Shown: positions 16,601 through 24,582 of the stretch, piece by piece | Layout: every line of letters begins with the position of its first letter | How positions within the stretch are numbered: position 1 is the first letter of the stretch | Source of the DNA: Paenibacillus ferrarius | GTDB taxonomy: Bacteria; Bacillota; Bacilli; Paenibacillales; NBRC-103111 | Direction: 5' to 3' | NCBI RefSeq assembly: GCF_002027705.1 | Contig: NZ_MBTG01000011.1 | Span: forward strand, 142,559-206,558 | DNA length: 64,000 nt | Notes under the pieces: generated by a model | The model's input: only the letters and a program-made list of their open reading frames with translations | Databases searched by the model: none | Told to the model about the DNA's origin: nothing | Translations under genes and position numbers: made by a program

Positions 16601-18744
16601 ATTCAGGTAACCAAGAGACCAGAAGCATTGCCGTCACGAATATCGGCACAGGTAATTTGACGCATCTGTCGGTAACGCTTAGCGGCGCAAACGCTAACGA
16701 TTTTGTAATGACACAGCTGGATTCTACCTTAGCTGGCAGTGCTTCAACAAGCTTTGAGATTCATGCCAAAAACAATTTGCCAGCAAATACCTACACGGCA
16801 ACGGTCACTGTATCTGCGGATCACATGACGCCTGTAACGTTTATCGTTACGCAAGTGGTGAACTTGCCGAATGCTCCCGCCAATCCGCAAAATCTTGCGG
16901 CTGATGTCGGCGACCGTCAAATTAATCTGAGCTGGAGCACAGGATCGGATGCGACGCAGTACCATATTTATATGGCAACGGATGCAGATCTAACTAACAT
17001 CGTTGAAATTGCGACAGTCACTTCTTCGACCTACAGCATACAAAATCTAGTCAACGGAACCCGCTATTACTTTGTGGTAAAAGCAGAAAACTCGGGGGGC
17101 TTGAGCGCAGCATCAAATCAAGTAAGCGCGACTCCGGCAACGATACCGGGAGCGCCAGCCAATGTGACGGCGGTCGCAGGCAACGGACAAGCCGTCGTTA
17201 CGTTTACGGCTCCGGCAGATAACGGTGGAAGTGCGATAACTGGATATGAAGTGACTGCTTCACCGGGAAATGTGGTTGTGATTGGAGACACAAGTCCGAT
17301 TACGCTCACGGGATTGACGAATGGAACGAGTTATACATTTACGGTAAAAGCGATCAATGGCGCGGGGAGAAGCGCAGTCTCTGCAGAATCGAATACAGTG
17401 ATTCCGAGAGGTTCCGATAGGGATACGGATACGCCATCTCAGCCTTCCACTCCAACGACAACGGATTCTACGAATACTACGAACACTCCAAACACAGGTG
17501 TGGATATCCTTGTTAACGGTAAAGTTGAGAATGCGGGCACTGCCACAGTTACCAAACGAAACAATCAAACCGAAATGACTGTAGTTGTGGATCAGAAAAA
17601 ACTGGATGAACGGCTCGCAGCGGAAGGGCAACATGCCGTGGTCACGATTCCCATCAACCAAACATTCGATATCGTCATTGGCGAACTGAACGGTCAAATG
17701 GTGAAGAACATGGAGGACAAGCAAGCAGTTCTGGAGTTCAAAACCGATCATGCGACGTACACGCTTCCAGCGCGCCAAATCAATATCGGCGCTATATCTC
17801 AGCAAGTCGGTGAATTAATAAACTTGCAGGACATTAAAGTGCGGATTGAAATCGCCGTCCCAACAACGGATACGTTGAAGGTTGTGGAAAGCGCAGCAGC
17901 CAAAGGTCAACTCACGCTTGCTGCCCAGCCGCTGAACTTTACGGTGAGAGCTGCTTATGGAGAAAGAAACGTCGAAGTAACGAAGTTCGACGCCTATGTG
18001 GAAAGAACAATTGCGATTCCGGTTGAGGTTGATCCAGGCAAGATTACTACAGGAGTTGTAGTTGAGCAGGACGGATCAGTACGTCATGTACCGACTAAGG
18101 TCCGAAATATCAACGGAAAGTATGAGGCCCAAATCAACAGCTTGACCAACAGCACGTATGCGGTCGTCTGGCATCCGCTCGAATTCAGCGATGCGGCGAA
18201 TCATTGGGCGAAAAGTGCCGTTAACGACATGGGATCCCGGATGGTCGTCAACGGAACGGGGAATGGCATGTTCAGTCCTGACCAAGAAATCACACGTGCC
18301 GAATTTGCAGCTATCATCGTTCGCGGATTAGGCCTCAAGCTGGAGAATGGAGCAACGCCATTCTCGGATGTGAAGTCGGAAGACTGGTACAGCGGCGCGG
18401 TTAGTACGGCTTATTCACATCGGCTTATCAGCGGTATGGAAGACGGTACGTTCCGACCGAATGACAAGATTACGAGAGAACAGGCAATGGTTATTCTATC
18501 CAAAGCGATGGCGATAACCGGTCTGAAAGACAAGCTCCTAGAACAATCAGCAGACTCTGCTCTCCGTCCATTTGAAGATGCGGCCGTAGTGTCCTCATGG
18601 GCGCAAAGCAGCGCTGCGGACAATGTGAAGGCTGGCATTGTAGATGGAAGAAACGGGGCTTTACTTGCGCCGAAGGGTTACATGACCCGTGCCGAGGTTG
18701 CAACTATCATACAGAGATTATTGCAAAAATCAGGTCTGATTTAA
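13624..18744 (+). CDS. Giant SLH surface protein: propeller, Big2 and Fn3 domains
   Basis: A 1706-residue secreted wall protein, probably an adhesin or polymer-binding protein. After a basic N-terminus and signal peptide (cleavage near AWAASG) there are about seven repeats of roughly 56 residues with GLNxNS...YPAxAV...YVAWxE...IRVKKYxGxxW (about 40-430), probably a beta-propeller. Six Big2 (bacterial Ig-like) repeats follow (about 435-974), then an Ig-like domain (975-1080), two Fn3 domains (about 1085-1263), a Thr/Ser/Pro linker, a beta-rich domain (about 1293-1514) and three SLH repeats (about 1521-1705). I chose the TTG at 13624 because AGGAGAGG lies 10 nt upstream; an in-frame ATG at 13600 precedes that ribosome site. 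A strong terminator follows. The lineup is clear; the ligand is unknown. Confidence 0.9.
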   Translation: MIPKKSQGKRKNKDRIRRTAYLLLAVILWISLLSSGGGNAWAASGWSMIDGGGSNGLNVNSANRAEYPAMAVWKGEVYVAWQEKVVPGVTANQIRVKKYNGTNWVSVDGNGTNGLNMNSAKVGTRPTLAVFNGSLYLSWVEAVTSSNGQIRVKKYNGGIWTNAEGESTTGINVDPTKDAIFPALVEYNNALYASWSEAGKIYVKKYNGEEWTSVDGGPNGLNINQSGLAAYPALAVLGNDLIAVWSEVSGTTYQLRAKKYSGTSWTIIDGGTTGLNMVSGKSALYPSVAAIDGALYLAWNEPVDSATDDQIRVKKYDGNAWSSIDGGGKYGINVNSAFRANYVKLTTFNHDVYAVWQENSGMVGSTAVFKIRAKKYDGTSWMSAEAGSNGLIVDSSKVANYPAVTALNNVLYVAWQEKNSTIEQLRAANYAVPVPPAVNGVTVTPGTASVAQGGSRQLTVAVDAVGGAATTVTWTSSDASNKVAVSGAGNVTVAADATLGDYTITAISTVDNSKKGTATITVTAMPPAVNSVTVSPSTASVVQGGSKQLTASVDAVGGAATTVMWTSSDSSNKLAVDSAGNVDVAADATLGNYTITATSTVNNSKKGTATITVTAAPAINSVTVSPTTASVVQGGSKQLTASVDAVGGAATTVAWTSSDSSDKVAVDSAGNVTVATDAEPADYTITATSTVNNSKKGTATITVTAAPAINSVTVSPTTASVVQGGSKQLTASVDAVGGAATTVAWASSDSSDKVAVDSAGNVTVAAGTALGDYTITATSTVDNSKKGTATITVTAAPVISSVTVSPSTASVVQGGSKQLTASVDAVGGAVTTVTWTSNDAKVAVDNAGNVTVAANTALGDYTVTASSTVDNSKKGTATITVTAAPAINSVTVSPSTASVVQGGSKQLTASVDAVGGAVTTVTWKSNDAKVAVDSAGNVTVAEDTALGDYTVTASSTVDNSKKGTTTITVTAASSYKIAAITNQTLTALTQGYDSGNQETRSIAVTNIGTGNLTHLSVTLSGANANDFVMTQLDSTLAGSASTSFEIHAKNNLPANTYTATVTVSADHMTPVTFIVTQVVNLPNAPANPQNLAADVGDRQINLSWSTGSDATQYHIYMATDADLTNIVEIATVTSSTYSIQNLVNGTRYYFVVKAENSGGLSAASNQVSATPATIPGAPANVTAVAGNGQAVVTFTAPADNGGSAITGYEVTASPGNVVVIGDTSPITLTGLTNGTSYTFTVKAINGAGRSAVSAESNTVIPRGSDRDTDTPSQPSTPTTTDSTNTTNTPNTGVDILVNGKVENAGTATVTKRNNQTEMTVVVDQKKLDERLAAEGQHAVVTIPINQTFDIVIGELNGQMVKNMEDKQAVLEFKTDHATYTLPARQINIGAISQQVGELINLQDIKVRIEIAVPTTDTLKVVESAAAKGQLTLAAQPLNFTVRAAYGERNVEVTKFDAYVERTIAIPVEVDPGKITTGVVVEQDGSVRHVPTKVRNINGKYEAQINSLTNSTYAVVWHPLEFSDAANHWAKSAVNDMGSRMVVNGTGNGMFSPDQEITRAEFAAIIVRGLGLKLENGATPFSDVKSEDWYSGAVSTAYSHRLISGMEDGTFRPNDKITREQAMVILSKAMAITGLKDKLLEQSADSALRPFEDAAVVSSWAQSSAADNVKAGIVDGRNGALLAPKGYMTRAEVATIIQRLLQKSGLI
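14932..16538 (+). repeat. Six tandem Big2-encoding repeats, 264-270 bp each
   Basis: Units start near 14932, 15201, 15471, 15741, 16011 and 16275. The last five share long identical DNA stretches, for example around GCAGCAAGCGTGGTGCAG-type segments at each unit start. The last two are 6 bp shorter because two residues are missing after the TWTS/TWKS motif. Such similarity at DNA level indicates recent duplication or gene conversion inside the gene. Confidence 0.9.
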
Positions 18745-18747
18745 TTG

Positions 18748-18792
18748 AAAAAGCGGAATGCAGGCTGACCAAGCCGGGCGTTCCGCTTTTTT
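18748..18792 (+). terminator. Strong Rho-independent terminator
   Basis: AAAAAGCGGAA and TTCCGCTTTTT pair perfectly (11 bp) around a 22-base loop and end in a T-run, just after the giant SLH gene. Confidence 0.9.
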
Positions 18793-18876
18793 GTCCATTC
18801 CTATATTATTTTCCTTTAACCTTCAGGAGTCAGTTCATAAATAGTCGTTGCAACTTCATTTAAATAACGGCGATCA

Positions 18877-19962
18877 TGTTTTTCCTCGGTTGATGTTTCT
18901 ATTCCTCATGGTACCCAAATTACAGCTCCCGATAGCTGGGATGGTACGATCAAACTGCCGGAAGTACTGAGCAACAGCAGCGTATCCATTAGCGATGCCA
19001 ACGTGAGCGCCGTCATTGAAGTAGGCTTGCCGGATGTAACGCTAACTTTCGACAAAGCGGTGCGTTTGCTCATGCCGAACCAGGAGATAAGTCTGTTGGC
19101 TACGTGAAAAATGGCGCTTTCACACCAAGTAAGCGATATTTCCATGCTGCCCGTTGATTTGTCTCTTAAATTAATAAGCGGTGTCTACGAAATCAAAAAA
19201 GATAAAGAAGGCGATTTTAACAAGTCTGTTGTTCTCACATTGCCTTTCGACAAGACGGCCGTAGACTTTACGAAGTCGCTGGTAGGTGTATATTGGCTCA
19301 ATGAACAAACCCATTCATGGGTGCAATTGGACGATCTGCAAATAGACCAAGCCAATGGAACGGCTTCTGGATCTGTCAAGCATTTCACCAAATTCGCTGT
19401 TCTTGTTTCCGACAAAAAAGCTGTGAATTCGGATGGAACTAGTCTTATCGATATCAAGGGACATTGGGCCGAAGCTAACATTCGTGAGTTAGTTAAACAA
19501 GGTGCAATCAACGGCTATTCGGACAACTCCTTTAATCCAGACAACAAAATCACGCGAGCTGAATTCGTTACTGTTATCGTCAAGGCCTTGAATCTTAAAG
19601 CTCAGGGTGGAAAAAGTTTCGAAGACACGTCAACTCATTGGGCAAAAGGTGCGATTTCAATTGCCGCAGTACTTGGTGTTGTTAACGGGTACACGGAACA
19701 GTCTTTTGGCCCTGACGATTTCATAACAAGGGAGCAAATGGCAGCAATCATCATTCGTGCCGCTCAGATGGAACCGCTTGGCAAGAACATCGATTTTGTG
19801 GATAGTTCATCCGTATCCGACTGGGCTCGATCAGCTCTTGCGACGGCCATTGCCAAAGGGTTGGTTAATGGATCTGAAGACCACACCGTGAAGCCGCAGG
19901 CGAACACGACCCGCGCGGAAGCTGTAGCCGTCATTCTAAGAGCATTGGCATTAAAAAAATAA
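18877..19962 (+). pseudogene. Decayed SLH surface-protein gene
   Basis: From about 18882 one frame reads a beta-rich extracellular domain (SIPHGTQITAPDSWDGTIKL...FDKAVRLLMPN) and stops at 19105-19107. Near 19090 another frame continues it (GDKSVGYVKNGAFTP), and from about 19126 a third carries on to three SLH repeats (about residues 115-165, 170-225, 235-283 of the 283-codon frame that begins at 19111). There is no signal peptide, ribosome site or upstream half, so the gene is 5'-truncated and carries at least two frameshifts. The 19111-19962 frame has no plausible ribosome site and would make a protein without an export signal. It was probably a paralogue of the neighbouring SLH proteins. 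Confidence 0.75.
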
Positions 19963-19972
19963 ACGCATGCTG

Positions 19973-20029
19973 AAAAAAAACTGCTTTTTAGTAGATGATC
20001 ATGATCTACTGAGAAGCAGTTTTTTTGTT
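19973..20029. terminator. Bidirectional terminator between convergent genes
   Basis: AAAAAAACTGCTT pairs with AAGCAGTTTTTTT, and GTAGAT/ATCTAC pair inside. The A-run and T-run on opposite sides suit termination both for the SLH remnant (+) and for the Vps62-like gene (-). Confidence 0.85.
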
Positions 20030-20070
20030 TATGGATGGGGTAGGTATCACATTGTATGACTGAAACAAGG

Positions 20071-21114
20071 CTATTTGCTATTCCACGCACTTTGAAAAGC
20101 AGGCCCTGCTGGACCAGTGGAGATATCGGTTTCGCCAATTTCACCCCACAAGCCTGCATAGTTAATGAACGCTTGCCCATTCAACGGATGGGACAATTCA
20201 CCTACATTGACTACGTTGTAGTAGGTATTGAAACTGTCGCCAGCGCCAGTATAATCGCTTGGCAGTACGCCCCGGGATTGCTGCCCGGCGGTTGGATAGC
20301 TGGCATGTGTTCCGACTGCGGAGTAGACAACGGGATGTTTGTAATCGTTGGTCAGCTTCTGGCTGTCAGTGGCAATCGCACCATCCTTCGTTGCGAATTG
20401 CAGTTGGGCGGAAGTGTAGTCTTTGCCTTCGCCATTATGGGCGGAATAATAGGCGGAAACAAACTGTTGACTGCTGTTCACGGTTACTGTGACATGCTCC
20501 CAGTCGCCTTCATGATTAAAGTCCAGACCTGCAACGGACGGGGAATCGTTATAAGGGTAAAAGAACCAATATTGCAGGTCGTAGCCGCCTGCTTGTACGC
20601 TGCTTGGTTTGACATGGGCGTAAGTTTTCCAATCACTGCTCGCTGATCCCAGATATACAGTTTTGTCATAGCCGTTATCATTAGGAGGCTGCAGGAAAAA
20701 CCCTTCGTCAGCCCGTGTATTGCGGGCTTGGCTGGAGAGGATGTTGCTTCCGGAGTGCGAACATATCAAATTCTTGGTTTGGTGAGCTTGCTGGGACAAG
20801 TTCGTCTGTGTGACAGCATTAAATGCAAGGATTTGATCGTCGCTGCACCCGCCATCATGATGGAAACGCATCGTTACACGCTGCAGATACCAATCTACGC
20901 TGGAAAGTTTATTGTCTTCACTAGGATGCAGATACAGCTTGGGGGCGTATTGTGCAAGCAGCGTTTGCTCCACAGCATCATCAATTCCGTCTTGATCCGC
21001 GTCTGTTGCCGCTAAGGTAACACTTGAAGTAAGCAACGAACTGAACATGATTGAAGCAAAAGCAGCAGTGACCATCACATTGTGTCGCCATCTTGTAAGC
21101 ATTACAGGTTTCAT
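20071..21114 (-). CDS. Secreted Vps62-like protein
   Basis: A 347-residue exported protein. The signal peptide (about 1-36, basic start, TAAFASIMFSSLLTSSVTLAA) is followed by an acidic DADQDGIDD stretch that could bind calcium. The rest carries signatures of the Vps62/DUF946 group: APKLYLHPSEDNKLSSVDWYL, FNHEGDWEHVTV and VVYSAVGTHASYPTAG. Conserved His/Glu/Asp in these motifs suggest a metal site, but no reaction is established. I chose the ATG at 21114: AAGGAGG lies 11 nt upstream and the signal peptide then starts normally; a longer frame to 21195 adds hydrophilic residues. It is divergent from the RCC1 gene and convergent with the SLH remnant. Family call is moderately sure; function unknown. 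Confidence 0.8.
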   Translation of the reverse strand: MKPVMLTRWRHNVMVTAAFASIMFSSLLTSSVTLAATDADQDGIDDAVEQTLLAQYAPKLYLHPSEDNKLSSVDWYLQRVTMRFHHDGGCSDDQILAFNAVTQTNLSQQAHQTKNLICSHSGSNILSSQARNTRADEGFFLQPPNDNGYDKTVYLGSASSDWKTYAHVKPSSVQAGGYDLQYWFFYPYNDSPSVAGLDFNHEGDWEHVTVTVNSSQQFVSAYYSAHNGEGKDYTSAQLQFATKDGAIATDSQKLTNDYKHPVVYSAVGTHASYPTAGQQSRGVLPSDYTGAGDSFNTYYNVVNVGELSHPLNGQAFINYAGLWGEIGETDISTGPAGPAFQSAWNSK

Positions 21115-21445
21115 TGGAATAGTAGCCTCCTTGGTTTGGGCGCATCCTGTTTCGTTATTAGACAGGTGCTGCCGTAATAGATGTCTAGACACCATCTAAC
21201 GTAATCATAGGCCTTATTTGTTTGTTGGATGTTATTTCCATGTAAATAAATTGTAATTATATGTATGATGATCAGTTGTCTTTTCTCAAGGATGGAACTG
21301 TACGATCTTTTTGCGTTTCTCACTTATGGAAATTGTTTACAAGATGTATGATTTTTCGAAACTATTTCCGAGCCTTTACGTCTAAAACTATGGATAAAAG
21401 TGGGTTTAAATGATGAAATGCCCAATTGAAGGAGAGATGGAGAAT
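21115..21445. promoter_or_regulatory. Divergent intergenic region
   Basis: About 330 bases between the Vps62-like gene (-) and the RCC1 gene (+). It is AT-rich and must hold both promoters. I could not fix a -35/-10 pair with good spacing, and saw no hairpin or riboswitch fold. Confidence 0.4.
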
Positions 21446-22603
21446 TTGAAGTTTAATTATTGGCCAAAACGAATGGCTCAATCAGCTGCATTGCTATCTG
21501 TACTGTCGCTTTCCAGTGTTGCTCCGCTAACAGCAATAGCAGCAGATACTTCACCAAAAGATCAGTCCAAGATCGTCCAATTGACAGATACCCGTTTGGC
21601 GATTGACGATCAAGGTGATGTTTGGTGTTTGGCACAGCATGCTATTTCGGTAAAGGAGGGCTTTTTTCCTGATCTGATGGTTAGAGCAACAAGCATTACA
21701 AATGTAAAAAGTATTGCTACAGGTGGCGGTAGCACGCTTGCTTTGAAAAATGATGGTACCGTATGGACGGTGGAACGCAACTCCGGAACTGCGACAATCG
21801 ATCTAAAAGACACCCTATCTGCAACTTTGGGAGAGCGTATCCCTCACTTAGAAAATATCGTGAAAATTGATGTGTTTGGTAGCATTGGACTAGCCCTTGA
21901 TAAAGAAGGCAAGGCATGGATATTTGAAACCGCACCTAGCTGGGTAAGAAACGATCCGTCTATTTCATTGAAATCAGAGCCTGTTTTACTTGAAGGTTTG
22001 GATCATATTAAGGACATGTCATTTTCTTATGACGTGACATTTTTAAAAGAGGATGGTACTGTTTGGAACATTGATGAGTACAGCCCAAGGCCAAGTTCGA
22101 GCTGGTCCCTATACGACTCGATCCGAAATACGAAACCTGTGCAGCTTAAAAATCTAAAAGACATTGTTCAGCTAGAAAGCAACCACTATGCTATTAAGAA
22201 AGATGGTACGGTATGGACTTGGGGACGAACAATTATATCCAAAGAGAACCTCGGGCCTGCTCTGACGCCAGTTGCACCTTATCAAATTGAAGGACTCTCT
22301 GATGTCGTGGACATTGCCAGCAGCAATGATCATTCGCTTTTTGTGAAGAAAGACGGTACGGTTTGGGGCTGGGGCTATTTTGTCGAGAAGTGGGAAGCTC
22401 TTGGAGCTACCCCTCAAAACGCCTGGAAGGACTTATCTAAATTAGATGGGTTTGAAGATGCTGCTTCTGTTCATATAACTATATATGGGAATACTTTGTC
22501 GACGGAGTCCGTTATCAAAAAAGATGGCACGGTTTGGATGTGGGGATTGGATCAATTCCAAAATTTAAACAGTAAACCTCGACAAGTGGAATTCAGGAAT
22601 TAA
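21446..22603 (+). CDS. Secreted RCC1-repeat protein
   Basis: A 385-residue exported protein. The signal peptide is residues 1-31 (KRMAQSAALLSVLSLSSVAPLTAIAA). The mature part consists of about six or seven RCC1-type blades, each marked by a KxDGTVW or DxxGxVW motif (for example LKNDGTVWTV, IKKDGTVWTWGR, VKKDGTVWGWGY, IKKDGTVWMWG), so it should fold as a beta-propeller. Bacterial RCC1 proteins of this type are generally surface or secreted binding proteins with no known reaction. I chose the TTG at 21446, which has AAGGAG 11 nt upstream; the ATG at 21437 is too close to that site and the one at 21410 precedes it. A long hairpin lies about 90 bases downstream. Confidence 0.82.
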   Translation: MKFNYWPKRMAQSAALLSVLSLSSVAPLTAIAADTSPKDQSKIVQLTDTRLAIDDQGDVWCLAQHAISVKEGFFPDLMVRATSITNVKSIATGGGSTLALKNDGTVWTVERNSGTATIDLKDTLSATLGERIPHLENIVKIDVFGSIGLALDKEGKAWIFETAPSWVRNDPSISLKSEPVLLEGLDHIKDMSFSYDVTFLKEDGTVWNIDEYSPRPSSSWSLYDSIRNTKPVQLKNLKDIVQLESNHYAIKKDGTVWTWGRTIISKENLGPALTPVAPYQIEGLSDVVDIASSNDHSLFVKKDGTVWGWGYFVEKWEALGATPQNAWKDLSKLDGFEDAASVHITIYGNTLSTESVIKKDGTVWMWGLDQFQNLNSKPRQVEFRN

Positions 22604-22689
22604 TGAGAACATAGACCAATTCGAGCCTTTCAGAAAAGCGAGAAACATTAGGGAATGCTAATAGGCATGGAAATCATAGAATAAAGCAA

Positions 22690-22737
22690 AATGCAAAAGC
22701 GCCGCGATCCTCTGGAGGATCATGGCGCTTTTGCATT
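22690..22737 (+). terminator. Long hairpin, probable terminator
   Basis: AATGCAAAAGCGCC pairs perfectly with GGCGCTTTTGCATT, and GATCCTC/GAGGATC pair inside. There is no long T-run beyond the stem. The symmetry could serve both strands. Confidence 0.65.
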
Positions 22738-22816
22738 CGACACCGTTTCTTTGAAATTTGAGAACGTCATCCGGATGGAAGAGTCTTTTCTTGAAATGAA
22801 AATGTTGCCAAATTGA

Positions 22817-22891
22817 AGACACGCTGCTGCGTTGAATAATCTAGCTTTCAGCCAGGAAGAGCTGCTGAGCATTGAAGAGATATTGAAATGA
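22817..22891 (+). pseudogene. Vestige of an aldo/keto-reductase C-terminus (tentative)
   Basis: One frame reads HAAALNNLAFSQEELLSIEEILK and then a stop. The FSxEEL..IE.IL ending resembles the last helix of aldo/keto reductases. An in-frame stop just before it and the lack of any upstream match mean that at most a remnant is left. Confidence 0.25.
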
Positions 22892-23110
22892 GATCCTGTG
22901 GCCACTAGTAAAGCATTTTTTGCATCCCACTGGATAAACTCCAGTCAAAGCAGCATTGCCTTCTCCCAAACCCGATAACACTGGATTTATTCCAGTGAAA
23001 TTTGGGTTTGAGACCTCTAGGAAGGCGTTTTTTTGCATCCTACTGGATAAATTCCAGTCAAAGCAGCATTGCCTCCTCCCAAACCCGATAACACTGGAGT
23101 TATTCCAGTG
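22890..23110 (-). repeat. Four-palindrome repeat module, second family
   Basis: Two tandem units with a 113-bp period. Palindromes lie at 22929-22945, 22979-22997, 23042-23058 and 23092-23110, each ACTGGA-N5-TCCAGT (two of them extended to CACTGGA/TCCAGTG). The centres are spaced 51, 62 and 51 bp. Loops and stem ends vary while pairing is kept. It begins 32 bases downstream of the stop codon of the phosphodiester glycosidase gene on the minus strand. No protein-coding sense was seen. Confidence 0.85.
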
Positions 23111-23141
23111 GAAATTGGCTACAGGGTTTGGGTTGCAGTCC

Positions 23142-24473
23142 TTATTTTTTGACAGAGCTTGTCCTGTCCTCGTTCGGGCTGCTGCTTGGGGTAGGCTTAG
23201 CAGTTGATTTCCCTTTTGTAGGCGTTGGACTCGGCGACGAAGTTCTTGGTGTCGTTGCTGAGGGCTGATCAGTGCCTTTGCCCGCTTGTGGTTTGTGGGT
23301 TGCATTTGGTTTTGGCGGTGAAGAACTATGCTCCACTTTCCCATGAAGCTTAGCTTGCTCCTGCTGGAATCCTGGATTGTCATAGGCACCTCCAGCATCG
23401 ATCTTCGTTAGACCTTCCCACATGTTATCTGGTTTATAGCTGCTTGGATCTGCTAATACCAGGAAACCGTCAGGTAAGCGGCGTTCCCCATAACGACTCG
23501 CAGGCTTTGTCTGCAGTTTGCCGTCAGCGACTAATTCGGATGAGGCCCCTCCATCTAGGAAGCCCGCATTCATACATCCCTCGGATAGAAAGATATCTTG
23601 CACTTCTTTTAGTGTAGCCCCCATGCTGTGTCCCGGCTGGCGTCCATCAATAACGAGAAAGATGATCGTTCCGTTCCCTGTCTGGCAAAGGGCTGTCCTT
23701 GGATCGCGGCCCGCCCCGCCGTCTCCGCTGGTGATGAGTCCCTTGCCGTCTTCAATAATGCGTGGTTTCCAGAAGGCAGCGTCTGTGACTCCATCCTTAA
23801 TCAGCTCATCAATGGAATACAAGCCAATTTTCAGAATTCCGTTCTTGGTAAACCCAACAACATGCTGCTTGACACTACCATCATATTCCGTAAGTATGAC
23901 TTTGCCACCTGACATTAGAAAACCAATCGGTGCAAAGCCATTGCCTAAACCTTGCGGATCATCGAACGCACCGCCATTCACACCTGCCAGCGCACCTGTC
24001 CGTTTGACCATGTCCGTAATTTTCTCGCCCTCTTGTTTATGGCTGGTTGTTACAAGACGGATTGTTCTTGGATCGTAGACATACATTTTTTTGCCGCGCC
24101 AAGTAGGAATCTTGTGAATTTCATCTTGGATGTCAACGACCTTTATTAATTCGCTTGCTGTTCGTTTGCGTTTGTCCAGCTTGATTAAGCCATCATGCTG
24201 CTTGTCGACTCCCCAAACATCGATTTGCTTCTGCATCTTATTGACCATGTCATCGCGCTTCTCGGCGCCAACCAACAGCCATGCCCATTCACGGTGCTGG
24301 GTGTTGATCACCATTTCGGCAAGATTCGTCCGAAGATCATTTCCCCACGGTGTCATGAAAAGGAGCATCGAGCATACAATGACAGAAGCGCCTATAGCCA
24401 TTAGTGTCTTTTTCAGCCAACCCCAGCGGACTCTGGTCCTATTATTTGGCAAAACGATGTTCTTTAACTCCAT
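23142..24473 (-). CDS. Phosphodiester glycosidase (NAGPA) family membrane protein
   Basis: A 443-residue protein. One N-terminal membrane helix (about 21-43, after RVRWGWLKK) leaves the rest outside. Residues about 120-345 match the phosphodiester glycosidase/NAGPA (DUF2233) domain: ALAGVNGGAFDD, PIGFLMSGGKV, DPRTALCQTGNGTIIFLVIDGRQPGHSMGATL and NAGFLDGGASSELV with the typical GG-Ser. Such enzymes cleave sugar phosphodiesters, and relatives act on exopolysaccharide or wall glycans. The last about 75 residues are a Pro/Ser/Thr/Lys-rich tail of wall-spanning type. AGGGAG lies 12 nt before the ATG. It stands alone, with the palindrome module directly downstream. Substrate unknown. Confidence 0.87.
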   Translation of the reverse strand: MELKNIVLPNNRTRVRWGWLKKTLMAIGASVIVCSMLLFMTPWGNDLRTNLAEMVINTQHREWAWLLVGAEKRDDMVNKMQKQIDVWGVDKQHDGLIKLDKRKRTASELIKVVDIQDEIHKIPTWRGKKMYVYDPRTIRLVTTSHKQEGEKITDMVKRTGALAGVNGGAFDDPQGLGNGFAPIGFLMSGGKVILTEYDGSVKQHVVGFTKNGILKIGLYSIDELIKDGVTDAAFWKPRIIEDGKGLITSGDGGAGRDPRTALCQTGNGTIIFLVIDGRQPGHSMGATLKEVQDIFLSEGCMNAGFLDGGASSELVADGKLQTKPASRYGERRLPDGFLVLADPSSYKPDNMWEGLTKIDAGGAYDNPGFQQEQAKLHGKVEHSSSPPKPNATHKPQAGKGTDQPSATTPRTSSPSPTPTKGKSTAKPTPSSSPNEDRTSSVKK

Positions 24474-24582
24474 GTTTCTTCGTGTCTCCCTAAAATTATT
24501 AAAGCATACATACTCATACTTATTTTATTGCATAAAAATTTTGACGCAAGGGAAATGAACAAAGTTTATTCATTGCCTGATT

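Noticed and set aside
20056..20646. 196-codon plus-strand open frame
   Set aside because: It is antisense to the well-supported Vps62-like gene and has no ribosome site or recognisable domain.
22720..22905. 61-codon minus-strand open frame
   Set aside because: It runs across a terminator hairpin and has no good ribosome site or known domain.
22890..23110. CRISPR-like array
   Set aside because: There are only short palindromes with conserved sequence between them and two tandem units; no identical repeats with unique spacers and no cas genes are present.
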